The notes: a model not told the origin generated them from the letters alone. A stretch of DNA of 64,000 bases from Tieghemostelium lacteum (GCA_001606155.1 LODT01000041.1:124001-188000); one strand, 5' to 3'. Numbered from the stretch's first letter, positions 11,501 through 23,547 are shown. A program made the numbers and translations.

Positions 11501-14500
11501 CGAGCAATTGGGTGATTTGTTGATTAGAGCAAGTTCCAAATTAGTTCTAGTCGATAAGCTTCTTACTAGATTAAAAGAAGAAGGCCATCAGGTACTTATA
11601 TTCAGTCAGATGGTTGAGAGTTTGAATATCCTAGAAGACTATTTGCAGTTTAGAGACTACAGTTATGAACGTCTTGATGGTACTATTAAATCAGAGTTTC
11701 GTCAGCAGTCTATAGACCGTTTTGCAGATAAGAGTGCTAATAGATTTGTCTTTTTACTTTCAACTAGAGCTGGTGGTGTTGGTATCAATTTGACAAGTGC
11801 CGATACTGTTATTCTTTTTGATTCGGATTGGAATCCTCAATCGGATTTACAAGCTCAGGCTAGATGTCATCGTATAGGTCAGACTTCGAATGTAAAGGTT
11901 TATCGTTTAATAACTAGAAATACCTATGAAGAATATCTCTTTGAAGTTGCTACTAAGAAATTACTTTTAGATCATATTGTGTTGAATAACACCAAGAAGG
12001 CTGATATGGGTCAGAATAAGGTTGGTGCTGCTACTTCTGGTGATGGTACTTCTGGTGATAGTTCAGAGGGTCCTGGGTTACCAACCACCAGTGCATCAGC
12101 ATTGGTTGGAAAAGATGATCAGCCTGTTGACAATGATTCTCCGAATCAGATTAGTCAAATGCTTAAATATGGTGCTGCTTATTTGTTTAATGAGACTTCT
12201 AATGATGTCGAACAGGATAAGATTATGTACAATGAAGATATTGATAAGATTCTAGAGAGATCTACTACCATAAGCTTTGATGATAAATCTAAACCTACTG
12301 GTTTGAGTGGGTTCTCAAAAGCCACTTTTGTAAGTCAGGTCTCAGATATGAATGTAGATATTGATGATGAAAACTTTTGGGAGAAGATTCTACCAGATTA
12401 CAAGACTGTCAAGCAATTGGAAGAGAAGTTTAATAATGGATCTATATTTGCAAGTGATGAATCTCGTGCTAAATTTGTAGAGGATATTATAACTCTTGCC
12501 CAATCCAAGAAGGATGATCAAGTTGATAGTGTGTCTATAGAGTTTATAGGTGATTTGGTTAAATTGCTAATGAAGGTCGAATTCAATACCAGATTCTCTG
12601 AGACTGAAAGAGAACGTTTACAACAGACTAGAATGCTATTGGAGAAACCTAGAACTAGAAAGAGAGTCATTCCAGAGGTTATTTTCAATCCCTCTGATAA
12701 GAAGGGTAAAAAAGGTCAGACTAATGTACAGATGCTTGACCATAGTGATTCCTCGTCTGATGAGGGTTCAGATACTGATTTTGTCATGGGTGATGAGGAT
12801 GATGAATCCGATAGAGATCATGTTGAGAAACCAAATTTGAAAAAGAGTTCAGGTCAGATTAGTAATACTGCTATGCATAAGTCTGCTAATAATGTTGGCA
12901 ATGCAAAGTACAATGGATCAGGATCAATGTTGAATAATTTAGAGTATCAACAACATCAATTGAATTCGTTGATTCCAGTGTTGACTAAGGCTCAGAAGGA
13001 TAAGTTGAAAACTACATTGTTTAGATACGGGTTCCATCGTTGGAAGAAACTTGCAATTGAGTCTGGTTTATCTAATAGATCACCACTTGAGATTCAGTCC
13101 ATTTCTGAAGCTCTTTTGGAGATGGGTTATAAAGGTCAACAATCAACAATGAAGGATTACTATGACAGTTTTATAGAAGATACTTCAAATTACACTTGGA
13201 TGCCCATGGGTTTTAATGTGGAAAATAAGATCCAAGATGTTAGTATGACATCTCCACCACCAGGTCTAAAGGAATTCCTAGTTATTGATAAATACACCAA
13301 TGTTAATATCTTCACAACTCAGACTGTTAATATTGAATGGAAACTTCATTCTTCAACATCTCCACAAGAAACAACACCCAGTGTTGGTGATAAAGAAGAA
13401 CCATCAGGCTCCATTCTATCACCTATCTCTGGTGAACTTGATGAAATCTATAGTAAATCTTCAACTAAATCACCTGAACCTGAGGTTCAAAAAGAAACTG
13501 AAATCAAATCAGAGCCTTCAGATACACCAATTTCAGAGCCATCTACAACTTCTATCAAGAAAGAAGAAAAGGAAGAAGAGGTAAAGAAAGAGGATGATAA
13601 ATCTAATGGTACAAGTAACGATGCTGAAATGTCTGATGCTAAACAACCTTCACCAAAGCAATCATCACCTAAACCATCTTCTCCAAAACAATCATCTGTA
13701 AATAGTCCAGATTTACCAGTTAAACAAGAATCTACAGTTCCTACTACAACATCGTCTTCAACATCTCCAAACACCACCGCTAATAATGTTGAAACTAAGA
13801 AAAAGGATACTAAATACTTTTTGGTTTTAACACATGATTCATTTAGAGAAAATCAAATATTAAGAAGTTTCCCAATCACTGAAGATACTGGGTCAATGGA
13901 TATTATCATACCTGGATTCAGTGGTTACTATGCACTAAAGATTATCTATGTTGAACCTGATAAGAGCTCTTATTGTGTTCGTAGTAATCTCGTAAAGGTC
14001 AATACAACTTCGAATATGATTTGGCAACCTAATGATTTCCCAACATTTGCAACTAGAGTTCAATCTATTCTAACTCGTTTGGTTCAGATGAGATCTGTAA
14101 AGAGACTTACTTCAAGATATGGTAAACAATTGGCTACTTTAAAATTACCTTATATCTCCAGAGGACCACTTCCATTTTGGTCACCTGAGAATGATAAAGC
14201 ATTATTAATGGGTATCTATAAACATGGCTATGGTAAATACACTGAGATTTTTAGTGATCCTGAATTTGATTTATTAGCATCTTTAAAGAAACAACCTCAT
14301 GCTGCTGGAGGTGCTACATCACCTAATGGTACAACTACCACTGGTGCATCTTCTGTATCTAGTGGAACTGGTAATGTGGATCAAGATAATGTAAATGGTG
14401 ATCCTAATAGTAACCAAATGAATACCAATGCACAACAGAAATTGGAGGAGAAGATACCATCTTCAGAGTCACTTAGAAGAAGAGTTCAAAAAGTAACTGA

Positions 14501-16238
14501 ACATATCAATAAGCAAGAGATTAATGAAAAAACTATGAGACTTACCAATCAGAATATTGATGGATATCAACAACATTATCAACAACAATTCCAACAGTAT
14601 CACAATAATATCAGTAATCCATTCGAATTATCTGATGATGAAAACAATGAAAAGACAAAATATCTACAACAACAAATGATGAATAATAACAATAATAATA
14701 CCTATCAAAATGCTATAATGAAGAGACAACAACAACCTCAGACCAAACAAATGAAACAACAACCTCAAAAACCATTAAATCAATTTTACAATCCAATGCA
14801 ACAGCAACAGCAACAACAACAACAACAGCAACAATATTTACATCAACAACAACAGTATATGCAACAACAGCAGCAACAACAACAACAACAATCAACTAAA
14901 CAAAATCAATTACCTTCTTTTGAGAAAATGGGTATTGATAAATTTATAAATTCAACACAACAAATGACACAACAACAATATATGCAACAACAACAGCAAC
15001 AACAACAAATGAATACTGTTGGAGAAAGTACTACTATATTGTTAAGTTGGGATAGTAAATTGTATAAAATACAAATACCAACTACATTGTCTATTGAACA
15101 GTTGAGAAAGATATTTGTACACAAGGCTGGTTTACAGGCAAACTATGGTAGTGAAGGAGAAGATCAAGAGAATATTTTAAGATTCTTTTATCTTCAACAA
15201 GAGATTCCATTTGGTACCAAACTGTGTCACATTAATTTCATTGATGATCAGGAACCTATGAAAATTCGTTGGGAGTCTAAATGGAAGACTATTCAAGTTA
15301 AAGGTTTTGATGTTGATCCTGTTTTGATGAAGGTACAAGATGATACACTTTTAGAAGACATTGTAAAGGCTTATTTTGAGAACTCTGCTCCACCTTATGA
15401 TCTTAAGAATCTACGTGTTGAGATTCAAGGTAAAACCATTGAATTAACAGCTGATATTGGTACTAATGGTATAAAAAATGATTCATACCTTCGTATAGTT
15501 CCATCACAGGATATCATACAGATTCAAGTGGTACCTAATTGGCCTGCTGAAAAGGAAGTCTATGCACTTCATAAGCGATCAACTCTCTTTAGTAAACTAA
15601 TGGAAAACTTTTTGGAGAAACATAATCTTCAACCTAAACAATTGGATTTCATGACTAAAGCTAATAAGTTAATTGAATCTGACAAGACTCCACAGGAGAT
15701 GGGTATTACCAAACACTGTGATATCTATGCATTTTTGAAAACTGTTAAAGTTGATGTCACATTCAATACCATCACCGTTCCTTATTATCTCTCCACCAAC
15801 ACACCATTTGACAGTCTAATGGACAGATTCTGTGACAAGACTCAATTGATAAAGAGAAATACTCAATTCTTTTACAACGGAATGCTATTGAAACCTGAAG
15901 AAACACCAGAATCTATTCAAATGAAACCTAATGTACAGATAATCTGTAAATTGATTCAAAACTCACCAGTCTCACCAAGTGATCAACAAGGTAAAGTAAT
16001 TGAAGTTGAAGTTAGATTAGTAGGATTACCACAACAAGCTGGGAGTCTTATCAAAATGAATACAAAGAATCCAATTCCACTTGAACTTCTCATGGAAAAG
16101 TTTTGTGAAGAACATAAACTCTTAAAATCTCAAACATATTTCACATTTAAAGGTGTAAGATTGAATCACACAACCACAACTTCTGATATCCTTAAAGATA
16201 AAGATGTACTTGAATGTCATTATATAACTAGGCAATAA
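8556..16238 (+). CDS. CHD-type SNF2 chromatin remodeller with C-terminal tandem ubiquitin-like domains
   Basis: The start is a 15-nt first exon at 8556-8570 (ATG ACA TTT TTA AAG), joined through a 144-nt intron (GTATGC...TATAG) to 8715-16238; phase 0 is kept and no other in-frame ATG lies before residue 60. The product is 2512 residues. Order: acidic/basic disordered region (1-460), two chromodomains (about 470-620, the second with VYLVKWKNQPYEKSTWE), SNF2 ATPase with D658-EMGLGKT-665 and a DEGH box at 764-767, helicase-C with a WNPQSD...QARCHRIGQ block near 1041, a SANT-like region near 1444 and a second SANT/SLIDE-like region near 1825 (PFWSPENDKALL). Poly-Gln tracts follow at about 2035-2100. 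The last 400 residues form about five SUMO-like repeats. CHD proteins slide or space nucleosomes using ATP. The DEGH box is the form usual in SWI/SNF ATPases rather than the DEAH of most CHDs. Dictyostelium discoideum has three CHD genes; which one this matches is not clear. Confidence 0.93.
15030..16235 (+). other. Five tandem SUMO/Rad60-SLD-like ubiquitin folds at the CHD C-terminus
   Basis: Within the CHD coding region, five segments of about 70-80 residues share the same layout: a beta strand with alternating hydrophobics, a loop, a helix of the type (F/L)xxLMxxFCxxxxL, a strand ending FxFxGxxL, then a short Lxxx-D/N-x-I strand. Approximate units are 15030-15285, 15286-15510, 15511-15745, 15746-15960 and 15990-16235. 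The last three are clearest, for example FDSLMDRFCDKTQLI and LELLMEKFCEEHKLL. None ends in a Gly-Gly, so they are not conjugatable modifiers. SUMO-like domains in Rad60/Esc2/NFATC2IP bind SUMO-pathway enzymes; that role here is inference. Confidence 0.6.
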
Positions 16239-16382
16239 AATTCATACATCATTATATAATAATAATATTTAAATATATATATAATATCTATATTTTAATC
16301 TTTTGAGAATATTAGGTGAATCATTTTATATCAACTATTTTTGAAGTCTAAAATAATAATTTTTACTTGTAGAAAAAAATTT

Positions 16383-16793
16383 TCAATTTGATATTGATTG
16401 AAAGTAATCAGATAGAGATTGATAGAATTTTTCTGATTGCTGAGATAGATCCAATTTCTTTTCAAGATTATTTATAAATAACTCCATTCCATCCAAATAC
16501 AACATTAGACCCCATTTATCTGGTGTTAAATTGGATTTAGTTTCAATTTTTCCAAATTGTTCAATTTCAAATGATTTTCTTTCCAGTTGAACATATTCTA
16601 CTTTAAAATTTAAGTTATCTATATTCTTGTCAATATTAAACAAGAATCCTTCAATTATATCCCATGATGATTTTCCACATATGTCAACCAAGAATTTTGA
16701 AACATTGTTTTTTTTAAGTTTATATATTATTCCTTGTAATTTTTCATTACTAGAAGTATTTTGAATATTAGTGAATAGGAATTGAGAAAACAT
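16383..16793 (-). CDS. Hypothetical protein, 136 residues
   Basis: This single-exon ORF starts at an ATG preceded by AT-rich DNA and is about as GC-rich as neighbouring coding sequence. It has no low-complexity tract. It is mixed alpha/beta by eye: helices at about 15-60, a beta-like stretch FKVEYVQLERKSFEIEQF near 70-88, and a C-terminal segment WGLMLYLDGMELFINNLEKKL that looks amphipathic. There is no signal peptide, membrane segment or metal motif. It is tail-to-tail with the CHD gene (144 nt apart) and shares a 208-nt divergent promoter region with the B-box gene. I do not recognise the family. The balanced composition suggests a real conserved gene. Confidence 0.6.
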   Translation of the reverse strand: MFSQFLFTNIQNTSSNEKLQGIIYKLKKNNVSKFLVDICGKSSWDIIEGFLFNIDKNIDNLNFKVEYVQLERKSFEIEQFGKIETKSNLTPDKWGLMLYLDGMELFINNLEKKLDLSQQSEKFYQSLSDYFQSISN

Positions 16794-17001
16794 TTCTATA
16801 ATTATTTAATAAGTAAAAATAAATTTTATTTTATATTAAATTTTGGTACTCTATTTTTAATTTAGAAATATAAATCAAATTGTTTATAAAACACATGTTT
16901 ATTAGCTTTTAAATTTAGTTTAGAAAAAACTTATATTTACAAGACTAATTTTAAAATTTCTATTTTTGTTTTTTTTTTTATCACAATAGATATTGTTAAC
17001 A

Positions 17002-18596
17002 ATGGCAGAGGGGTGTAAGAAAAATCAACATCTCAGGGCTGCTGAGATGTATTGTAAAGATTGCTTTCAATTACTTTGCCTAAAGTGTTTGAAACAGCAT
17101 TCAACTCACTTTATTGTAGATGTTCATGAAGATGAAGAGGTTAAAAGTTGTTTAGAGGATACACATCTATTAGAAGAACAACTAAAAAAACTCATTACAT
17201 CTAGTCAAGATCAACGGGAATCGAATATACAGTCATTTAATGACATTACTTTAGAACCTTTCCAAAAAGAAACTGATAAGATTTCAGTATTTTTTAGAAA
17301 CTTACATGACTCACTTCATGTTAAAGAAGTGGAACTAAAGAGAGAATTAAAATCCTATTTTGACGACAATCAAGAGAATTTAATTCTATGTAATTCTAAA
17401 TTGGATGATAATTTAGTCAAATCACAAAATTTAATACAAGCTCTAACAACTGCCAAACAAGACACTACATCAACTCTTAATGAGTCTCTTATTAAACTCT
17501 CTATGGAAACTAAAAAGTTCTTAGCAGCTACCAGCAGTAATGGAGAGGAATTAAACAAGAATATAAACTATTTTCATGGTGCTTCAAGTCTAAATGCATT
17601 CGATGAACTTATAGGTAGTTTTACTATAAAGAAAAGAAGAGCATATACACCAGGACCACACAAACATACTCGTGCCAGATACATCTATTGTTATGGAAGC
17701 GAGTTTGAAAGATATGATTTACTAGAAGACTATAAATTAGAAAAAATACCAGTATTAGGTGACAAATTATCAAATAGAATGTATCTAAATGTCAGACAGG
17801 TAAATATATAAACATCTTTGCAGACATTTTGGTTGTTTAAACTAATATATCTATTTATATAAAATGTATTTTACAGAGCATGATGGTTTCTACAAGTGAT
17901 AACTTATTTATATTTTGTCATGCAAATTATTGGAAATATACACCAGAGACTAAAACATGGTTTATGGGTACATTTGATAATGGTTATGAAGGCGGTACAT
18001 GTCAGTCTGCTATTTGGGATGGAGGAAATTATATCTACCTATTTGGTGGAAGTGTTCGAAGTGTAAACCACTCTCATATCAATAGATTTAATATTATTGA
18101 AAGTACTTTTGAGTACCAGTATCATAACTTAAGATTTCCATGTAGAAACTTAACACCACTATTGGTACCAGGAGAAGACCAAATTTATTTGATCTCTGGT
18201 TACAGTCAAACTTCAAATCTAGTAGATTACATTGATTTGTATGATTTGAAAACTAACAGTATAATGCAAATCACCAATCACACAACTCATCCTCAACATC
18301 CACAAATGATTATATCAGCTGTTTATGTTCATTTCCAGAAATGTATCTATCTTCTTACCTATACACATCAGTTTTTTAAATTTGATTTAGCAACTTCAAT
18401 TTTCACATCCATTACATCCCCTTTGAATGAAAGTGATCTGGATTCAAGATTATTATATTTTGATAACACCATTTATCTGATCCCAAAGGGTATTAGAGCT
18501 GTACACGAATTTTCAATTATAGATAACAAATGGTCAAAGATTGATGGAATCTCTATTGTCAATACTGACTTTGGACTCTGTCTTGGATCAATTTAA
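17002..18596 (+). CDS. B-box zinc finger protein with coiled coil and kelch-like C-terminus
   Basis: Exons are 17002-17799 and 17877-18596, with a 77-nt GTAAAT...TTACAG intron in phase 0; the product is 505 residues. The N-terminus has a B-box: C5, H10, C18, C21, C26, C29, H33 and H36 fit the C-H-C-C-C-C-H-H order. A long charged helix (about 55-190) is probably a coiled coil. From about 265 to the end, kelch-like blades are visible, for example IYLFGG followed by NRFNI, and FSIIDNKWSKIDGI, consistent with a beta-propeller. B-box/coiled-coil/propeller proteins of this type form a large family in dictyostelids; they resemble TRIM proteins without the RING, so E3 ligase activity is not expected. 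A TTG nine nt upstream of the ATG is in frame but is not needed as a start. Confidence 0.85.
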
Positions 18597-18712
18597 ATGT
18601 AGAATAAACAAAAAATGTACCACTCGAACTTATACATCTCTTTGCCAAATACTATATGTAATTTTTGTTTTCAATATAATTTAAATTTATCAATTTTATT
18701 TCTCTTTTGAGT

Positions 18713-21466
18713 TTAATCCCATTCACTGTCATCATCTTCAGTGGTTTCAGGTTCAGTATCTTGGACTCTGACTTTATCTAAAAACTTACTGATGATAGTT
18801 GAACGAGTTGGACCATTATCTAAAGCAACAGAGCCCAATTGTTTAGTTTCAACTTTTGGTGGAGGTGGTGCTTTAGAGAGAGGAACCATACCCTCAGGAC
18901 ACAATGAAACTGTTGTTGGAGCTTTAGTTTCACCTGCAAACCATTGGTCACTGGTCATTACTGGTTTAGTGGATCTAGTTGGTGGATAAATATCATCTTG
19001 GAAGAATTCCATTCTGTTTCTTGGGATTGTCATTTGAATTGGTTCTATTGTACTATCAGTTACCTTATAGAATCTAGCAACTTCACATTTCTTTACATTT
19101 ACACATTGTTTCTGGCATTGAGCAACACCAATTTGAGGAGTACCACTACTGTATTCGTTGAGGAAGTGAACGTATGGTTCATTTTCATTGATTTCATAGG
19201 AACGAATAGTACCATCACCTTTACCTGCCAAAAATACAACTGAGGTATCTTCATCAAAGTATGGTGTAATAACACCTGACAAATGATCAAGTACAGCTGT
19301 TGACATGTAATTATTGAGGTTTCTGCTATCCCACAATTGATATTCTCTCTCTGAACTCTTATTGAAACCAACTGTGAAAATGGTTGAATTTTGACCTAAC
19401 CAAATAGATTTACCACCTTTAGCACCAGAGTGAGTTGTGGTCTCTGAAATCAATTGATTAGAACGTGGGTCAAAGATTCTCATTTTCTTGTCTTTGCTGC
19501 TGGTAAGGAACTGGTCACCGGTGTAGTTTACAGAAATACTTGTAATGATATCAGTATGTCCTTGGAAAGAGAGTTTCTCAGATTTTTGATTGAGATCCCA
19601 TAATTTGACAACCATATCGCCACCAGTAGTGATGAGTACATTCTCAGCAGTTGGATGGAAATTTGTAGAGATAATCTTTCTATTGTGTCCAATGAGATCT
19701 GCTTCATAGGTGAAGTAGTTTTTACCATTCTTTGGTAATCCACCTTCTGGAATCTTCCAAATTTTAATGTGGGAATCCTCAGAACCTGTGGCTACGATAG
19801 ATGGGTTATGTTGTGAAAGATCAAAATCACAAAGTGAGCTACCAATTTCAATACATGGTACGGTAACTTGACGACCAACTGCAGACAATGGAAGTACAGC
19901 TAAAGGTCCACCAATACCTATGTAAGGTACTGCAACATATTGAGAATTTACAGCTATACAGGTGTTACTGGTGTTACCTGATACTTTAAGATTGGTATGG
20001 AATTGGTTCTTTTGGAATGGAGTACCAACAATATGACGATATTTAGATGTTCTGACAATCTTTGGAATGATACCAGTTCTAGTGATATTTTCAGGTTCTT
20101 GAACTACTGGTGTAACAGGTTGGACAACTGGAGTACTTTGAACAGGTTCACTTTCAGTCTTTGTAGTTGAAGTCTCTGGACTAGATTCTGAAAAGAATAT
20201 GGAAGACATTGCAGATTGAGCTGTGTTTTCTTGACCTGAAGCAATCTTGAAATCTACATCAAATCTATCAGGGTTCAAAGATGGATCCAAACTCATTAAA
20301 ATTGGATCACGATTCTCTCCAGCTAACCATTCAGCAGTAGTTAATGCTGGTTTTACAGATGCTGAATTTGGGAATACGTCCTCTGCAAATGAGGATTTTG
20401 ATTTTCTAGCCAATGTAAATGTGATTGGGATGATATTGTTGGCAGTAGCTTTCAAAAGTCTGTCAATTTCAACTTCCATAATATCCAAAGCTCTCTTTGG
20501 AAGAGCACATAAACCTTTTTGAGGTGTGTCACTACCAACTGGAGTGAGTTCTTGGAAATTTGGTTCTGGGTTGAATTGGGTGTTTAGATCGAAAACACGT
20601 ACTGTTGAATCACCATTACCAGAGATAAAGAGTAATTGTGCATCTTGATCATAGATTGGGTTAATGATACCGGTACTGGAATCTAATGTCACTGTTTTCT
20701 TGACTTTGGATAAATCACGGTGATCCCAAAGATTTAATTGTCTTTCTCTCATTTTGGAGAAACCAACAGTTACGACATAAGGACTGTTACCCAACCAAAC
20801 ACATCTTGAGGGTTTAACACCTTGATGACCCTCACCAACTTGAACTGATTCACCAGATCTTGGGTCAATAACTCTATTTTTGAGATCTTTTCCAGTGGCA
20901 AACAATAAAGATCCATTGTAATTCCAAGACAATGAAATTAAAACATTATCAAATGTGAATGATTTCAATTCTTGTCCTGAGGAACAATCCCAAATCTTTA
21001 GTGTTTTATCACCAGAGATAGTTGCCAAGATATTCTCAGCAACTGGATTGAATGCCAATGCTTCAATGGGTTTGGAGTGACCTGAAAGTGTGAATACAGG
21101 TTCAGTGATGGTGGTCTTACCTTCTTGTAATGCATCTTTTAGATTCCAAATCTTTAGTGTGGTGTCTTCAGATCCAGTTGCCAATACAAATTCATGGAAT
21201 GGATCAAAATCAAAATCTGAAATGGTAGATGAATGTGCATGTACTAGAATATTGTCACCTTTTCTCTTTCCAAATTGTCTCAATGGAATGAGTCCAATAG
21301 TTCCGGTATTAGATTGCCAATTTAATGCAATCAATTTAGAATTGGCTTTGATAAATGTACCTGATGCACTGGATCCTGATGTATTAACATCAGCATACCA
21401 GAGTTCTCTTTTATCTATACGTCCATTTATATGTCTATATTTTCCAACTTTTAAAAATGATCCCAT
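18713..21466 (-). CDS. corB: Coronin-7 (tandem beta-propeller coronin)
   Basis: One uninterrupted 917-residue ORF holds two coronin units, each starting with a KYRHI(N/V)G signature (near 8 and 478), followed by WD repeats such as [13 protein letters not shown] and [13 protein letters not shown]. Each unit ends with the coronin extension containing DDIYPPT or EDVFPNS. A Ser/Thr/Pro-rich linker joins the two propellers. The length fits CRN7-type coronins of about 920-960 residues. It lacks a C-terminal coiled coil, as this class does, and ends in an acidic tail with a Trp ([10 protein letters not shown]). CRN7 proteins regulate F-actin turnover and membrane traffic; in Dictyostelium CRN7 is linked to phagocytosis and motility. 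The symbol follows the Dictyostelium gene by family resemblance. Confidence 0.93.
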   Translation of the reverse strand: MGSFLKVGKYRHINGRIDKRELWYADVNTSGSSASGTFIKANSKLIALNWQSNTGTIGLIPLRQFGKRKGDNILVHAHSSTISDFDFDPFHEFVLATGSEDTTLKIWNLKDALQEGKTTITEPVFTLSGHSKPIEALAFNPVAENILATISGDKTLKIWDCSSGQELKSFTFDNVLISLSWNYNGSLLFATGKDLKNRVIDPRSGESVQVGEGHQGVKPSRCVWLGNSPYVVTVGFSKMRERQLNLWDHRDLSKVKKTVTLDSSTGIINPIYDQDAQLLFISGNGDSTVRVFDLNTQFNPEPNFQELTPVGSDTPQKGLCALPKRALDIMEVEIDRLLKATANNIIPITFTLARKSKSSFAEDVFPNSASVKPALTTAEWLAGENRDPILMSLDPSLNPDRFDVDFKIASGQENTAQSAMSSIFFSESSPETSTTKTESEPVQSTPVVQPVTPVVQEPENITRTGIIPKIVRTSKYRHIVGTPFQKNQFHTNLKVSGNTSNTCIAVNSQYVAVPYIGIGGPLAVLPLSAVGRQVTVPCIEIGSSLCDFDLSQHNPSIVATGSEDSHIKIWKIPEGGLPKNGKNYFTYEADLIGHNRKIISTNFHPTAENVLITTGGDMVVKLWDLNQKSEKLSFQGHTDIITSISVNYTGDQFLTSSKDKKMRIFDPRSNQLISETTTHSGAKGGKSIWLGQNSTIFTVGFNKSSEREYQLWDSRNLNNYMSTAVLDHLSGVITPYFDEDTSVVFLAGKGDGTIRSYEINENEPYVHFLNEYSSGTPQIGVAQCQKQCVNVKKCEVARFYKVTDSTIEPIQMTIPRNRMEFFQDDIYPPTRSTKPVMTSDQWFAGETKAPTTVSLCPEGMVPLSKAPPPPKVETKQLGSVALDNGPTRSTIISKFLDKVRVQDTEPETTEDDDSEWD

Positions 21467-21795
21467 CTCCTTTTTTTTTTTTGTTTATAATAAAATAGTA
21501 TTACAGTAATAAAAATATAATTTAATAAATAAAGGAGAATTTAAAATTACAATAGAATCTTTTCAGATCTATAACTTGTGGAGATAAATTTTAAAGATAT
21601 ATAAAAAAAATATGAAAAAATAAACTTAAACAAAAAAAAAACTTTTTTGAAATAGATTTTTCGTTTGGAATTGGGTATCCCACCACTTTTCTGATCAAAA
21701 TATAAAAAATTATAATTATATGAATATTGAGATCAATGTTAAAGTTTTTTTTTGTATTCTTTAGATATCTATATATTTAGAGAGTGTGAACTAAT
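21467..21795. other. Intergenic region, coronin-7 promoter
   Basis: This 329-nt AT-rich stretch lies upstream of coronin-7 and downstream of the TPR gene, both on the minus strand. T-rich runs adjoin the coronin start. Nothing else was recognised. Confidence 0.3.
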
Positions 21796-23547
21796 TTATT
21801 TATTTGAAAAATATTTATAGAGAGCGTAACCAGCTACAGCTACAACACCAATTGCAAGTGAATAACCAGCATAAACAACAATTTCTTTTGATCCTTCATC
21901 TTCATCCTCTTCGTCTTCATCAGAATCTTCATAACTAGAATCAGAACCAAGGTCTATTGAATCAGACTCTTCTTCAGATTCAGACTCGTACTCAACAATC
22001 TTTGATTTAGTTGGTTGTGATTTGTTAGTAGTGGTTGTAGGTTTGCTAGATGATGTAGTTGTGGTTGTAGTTGTTGTTGATTTAGTAGAAGATTCAACTT
22101 TGGATTTACCATTTGCAGTGGATTCTGTAACTTTAGTGTTAGTTTCCTCTTTATCTCCATTACTGTTGCCACCCTGCAGCAATTCAACAGATTCTAAAAG
22201 TATCTTATTAGTTGGTTCTAATTGAAGACCATCTTGATAGTATTTCATTGCTTTTTCAGGTTCACCTAATTTCTCTAAAGCTTGACCAGCTCTGTGATAT
22301 CCTTTAAACCATTTAGAATCTAATTCCAATGAAAGTAAGGCATCATCTAGAGATAATTGATATAATTTTGCTTTGTAAAATGTAACTGATCTGTTGGTGT
22401 ACAATAAATGAGATGGATTTAATTTGATGGCTTGAGTATAACGTTCAATAGCCTCAAAGTAGTAACCTCTCTTGTAGTATTCATTTCCTTCAACTTTATA
22501 AAAGTTTGCTAATTCACTTGGTGATAGAATATTTGGATCAGCTCCTAAATCTTCCTTTTCTTCTTCTTCTTCCTCCTCTTCTTCTTCTTCAGAGTCATTA
22601 TTATTATTATTGTTTTCTTTGGTTGGTTTTTCTTTATTTTCCTCAGTTTCTTTTTCCTCTTGTTCTTTAGTTGGTTTTTCATTTTCTTTAGTCTTTTCAT
22701 TTTCTTTTTCCTCTTCGACAACTGGTTTATCTTCTTGTTCAACAATAGTTGTTTTAGAATCTTCTTCTTTAACTTCCTCGACAACTGGTTTTTCCTCTTG
22801 TTCAACAATAGTTGGTTTAGTTTCTTCTTCTTTAATCTCCTCGACAACTGGTTTTTCTTCTTGTTCGACTACAGTTGATTTAATTTCTTCTTCTTTAATC
22901 TCTTCAACAATTAGGTTTTCTTCATGTTCAACAATAGTTGGTTTAGTTTCTTCTTTAATCTCTTCAACAATTGGTTTTTCTTCTTGTTCAACAACAGTTG
23001 GTTTAGATTCGTCTTCTTTTACCTCCTCGACAACTTGTTTATCTTCTTGTTCAACAACAGTTGGTTTAGATTCTTCTTCTTTAACCTCATCAACAACTGG
23101 TTTAACTTCTTGTTCTACAACAGTTGTTTGAGTTTCCTCTTTAACCTCCTCAACAACTGGTTTATCCTCTTGTTCTACAACAGTTTGTTTATCTTCCTCT
23201 TCTTTTACCTCCTCGACAAGTGGTTTATCATCAACCTGTTCAACAGTAAGTTCCTCTTGTTTTTGCTCTACTTTTACTTCCTCAACAGTTTGAGAATCTT
23301 GTGAACTTTGTTCTTCTTCCTCTACAACTGATTTTTCAATTACAACAGCTTCTTCAGTATTCTCTTGTTGTTTTTCTTCAATTGGTTTGTCATCCTTACT
23401 TTGTTCATCAACAATGTTATTCAATGATGCATTATCTGGTTGATCTATAGCTTCCATTTTTTCTACTCTTTTATTTATCCCCTCTAATTTTGTTAATATC
23501 TCTTCTTGCTTATTATATAAATTATCAAATTCTGTGTTTGGCTGCAT
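21796..23547 (-). CDS. Tail-anchored TPR protein with Glu/Val-rich 21-residue repeats
   Basis: This is a 583-residue single-exon gene. After a short coiled coil (about 8-32) there are eight near-identical units of 20-21 residues (108-273, pattern KPVVEEVKEEESKPTVVEQE), then Lys/Glu-rich sequence and an acidic run. Three TPR motifs cover about 347-448 (GNEYYKRGYYFEAIERYTQA; NRSVTFYKAKLYQLSLDDA; GQALEKLGEPEKAMKYYQDG). They are of the SGT/STIP1/TTC1 type that binds Hsp70/Hsp90 C-termini. A Ser/Thr then acidic linker leads to a single C-terminal hydrophobic segment (about 556-577, VVYAGYSLAIGVVAVAGYAL) followed by YKYFSNK, the layout of a tail anchor. It could be an outer-mitochondrial or ER-membrane co-chaperone receptor, like Tom70 or TPR proteins of the ER; this is inference. 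Confidence 0.85.
   Translation of the reverse strand: MQPNTEFDNLYNKQEEILTKLEGINKRVEKMEAIDQPDNASLNNIVDEQSKDDKPIEEKQQENTEEAVVIEKSVVEEEEQSSQDSQTVEEVKVEQKQEELTVEQVDDKPLVEEVKEEEDKQTVVEQEDKPVVEEVKEETQTTVVEQEVKPVVDEVKEEESKPTVVEQEDKQVVEEVKEDESKPTVVEQEEKPIVEEIKEETKPTIVEHEENLIVEEIKEEEIKSTVVEQEEKPVVEEIKEEETKPTIVEQEEKPVVEEVKEEDSKTTIVEQEDKPVVEEEKENEKTKENEKPTKEQEEKETEENKEKPTKENNNNNNDSEEEEEEEEEEEKEDLGADPNILSPSELANFYKVEGNEYYKRGYYFEAIERYTQAIKLNPSHLLYTNRSVTFYKAKLYQLSLDDALLSLELDSKWFKGYHRAGQALEKLGEPEKAMKYYQDGLQLEPTNKILLESVELLQGGNSNGDKEETNTKVTESTANGKSKVESSTKSTTTTTTTTSSSKPTTTTNKSQPTKSKIVEYESESEEESDSIDLGSDSSYEDSDEDEEDEDEGSKEIVVYAGYSLAIGVVAVAGYALYKYFSNK
22711..23226 (-). repeat. In-frame coding minisatellite, about 8.5 units of 60-63 bp
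   Basis: Units start at residues 108, 129, 149, 170, 191, 211, 232 and 253 of the TPR protein, with a partial ninth at 274. Lengths are 20 or 21 codons, so frame is always kept. The units differ by a few substitutions each, which suggests repeated duplication with purifying selection for Glu, Val and Lys at fixed positions. Confidence 0.85.

Noticed and set aside
22610-23304. Long plus-strand Ser/Phe-rich ORFs opposite the TPR gene
   Set aside because: They are mirror readings of the Glu/Val repeat array in other frames.
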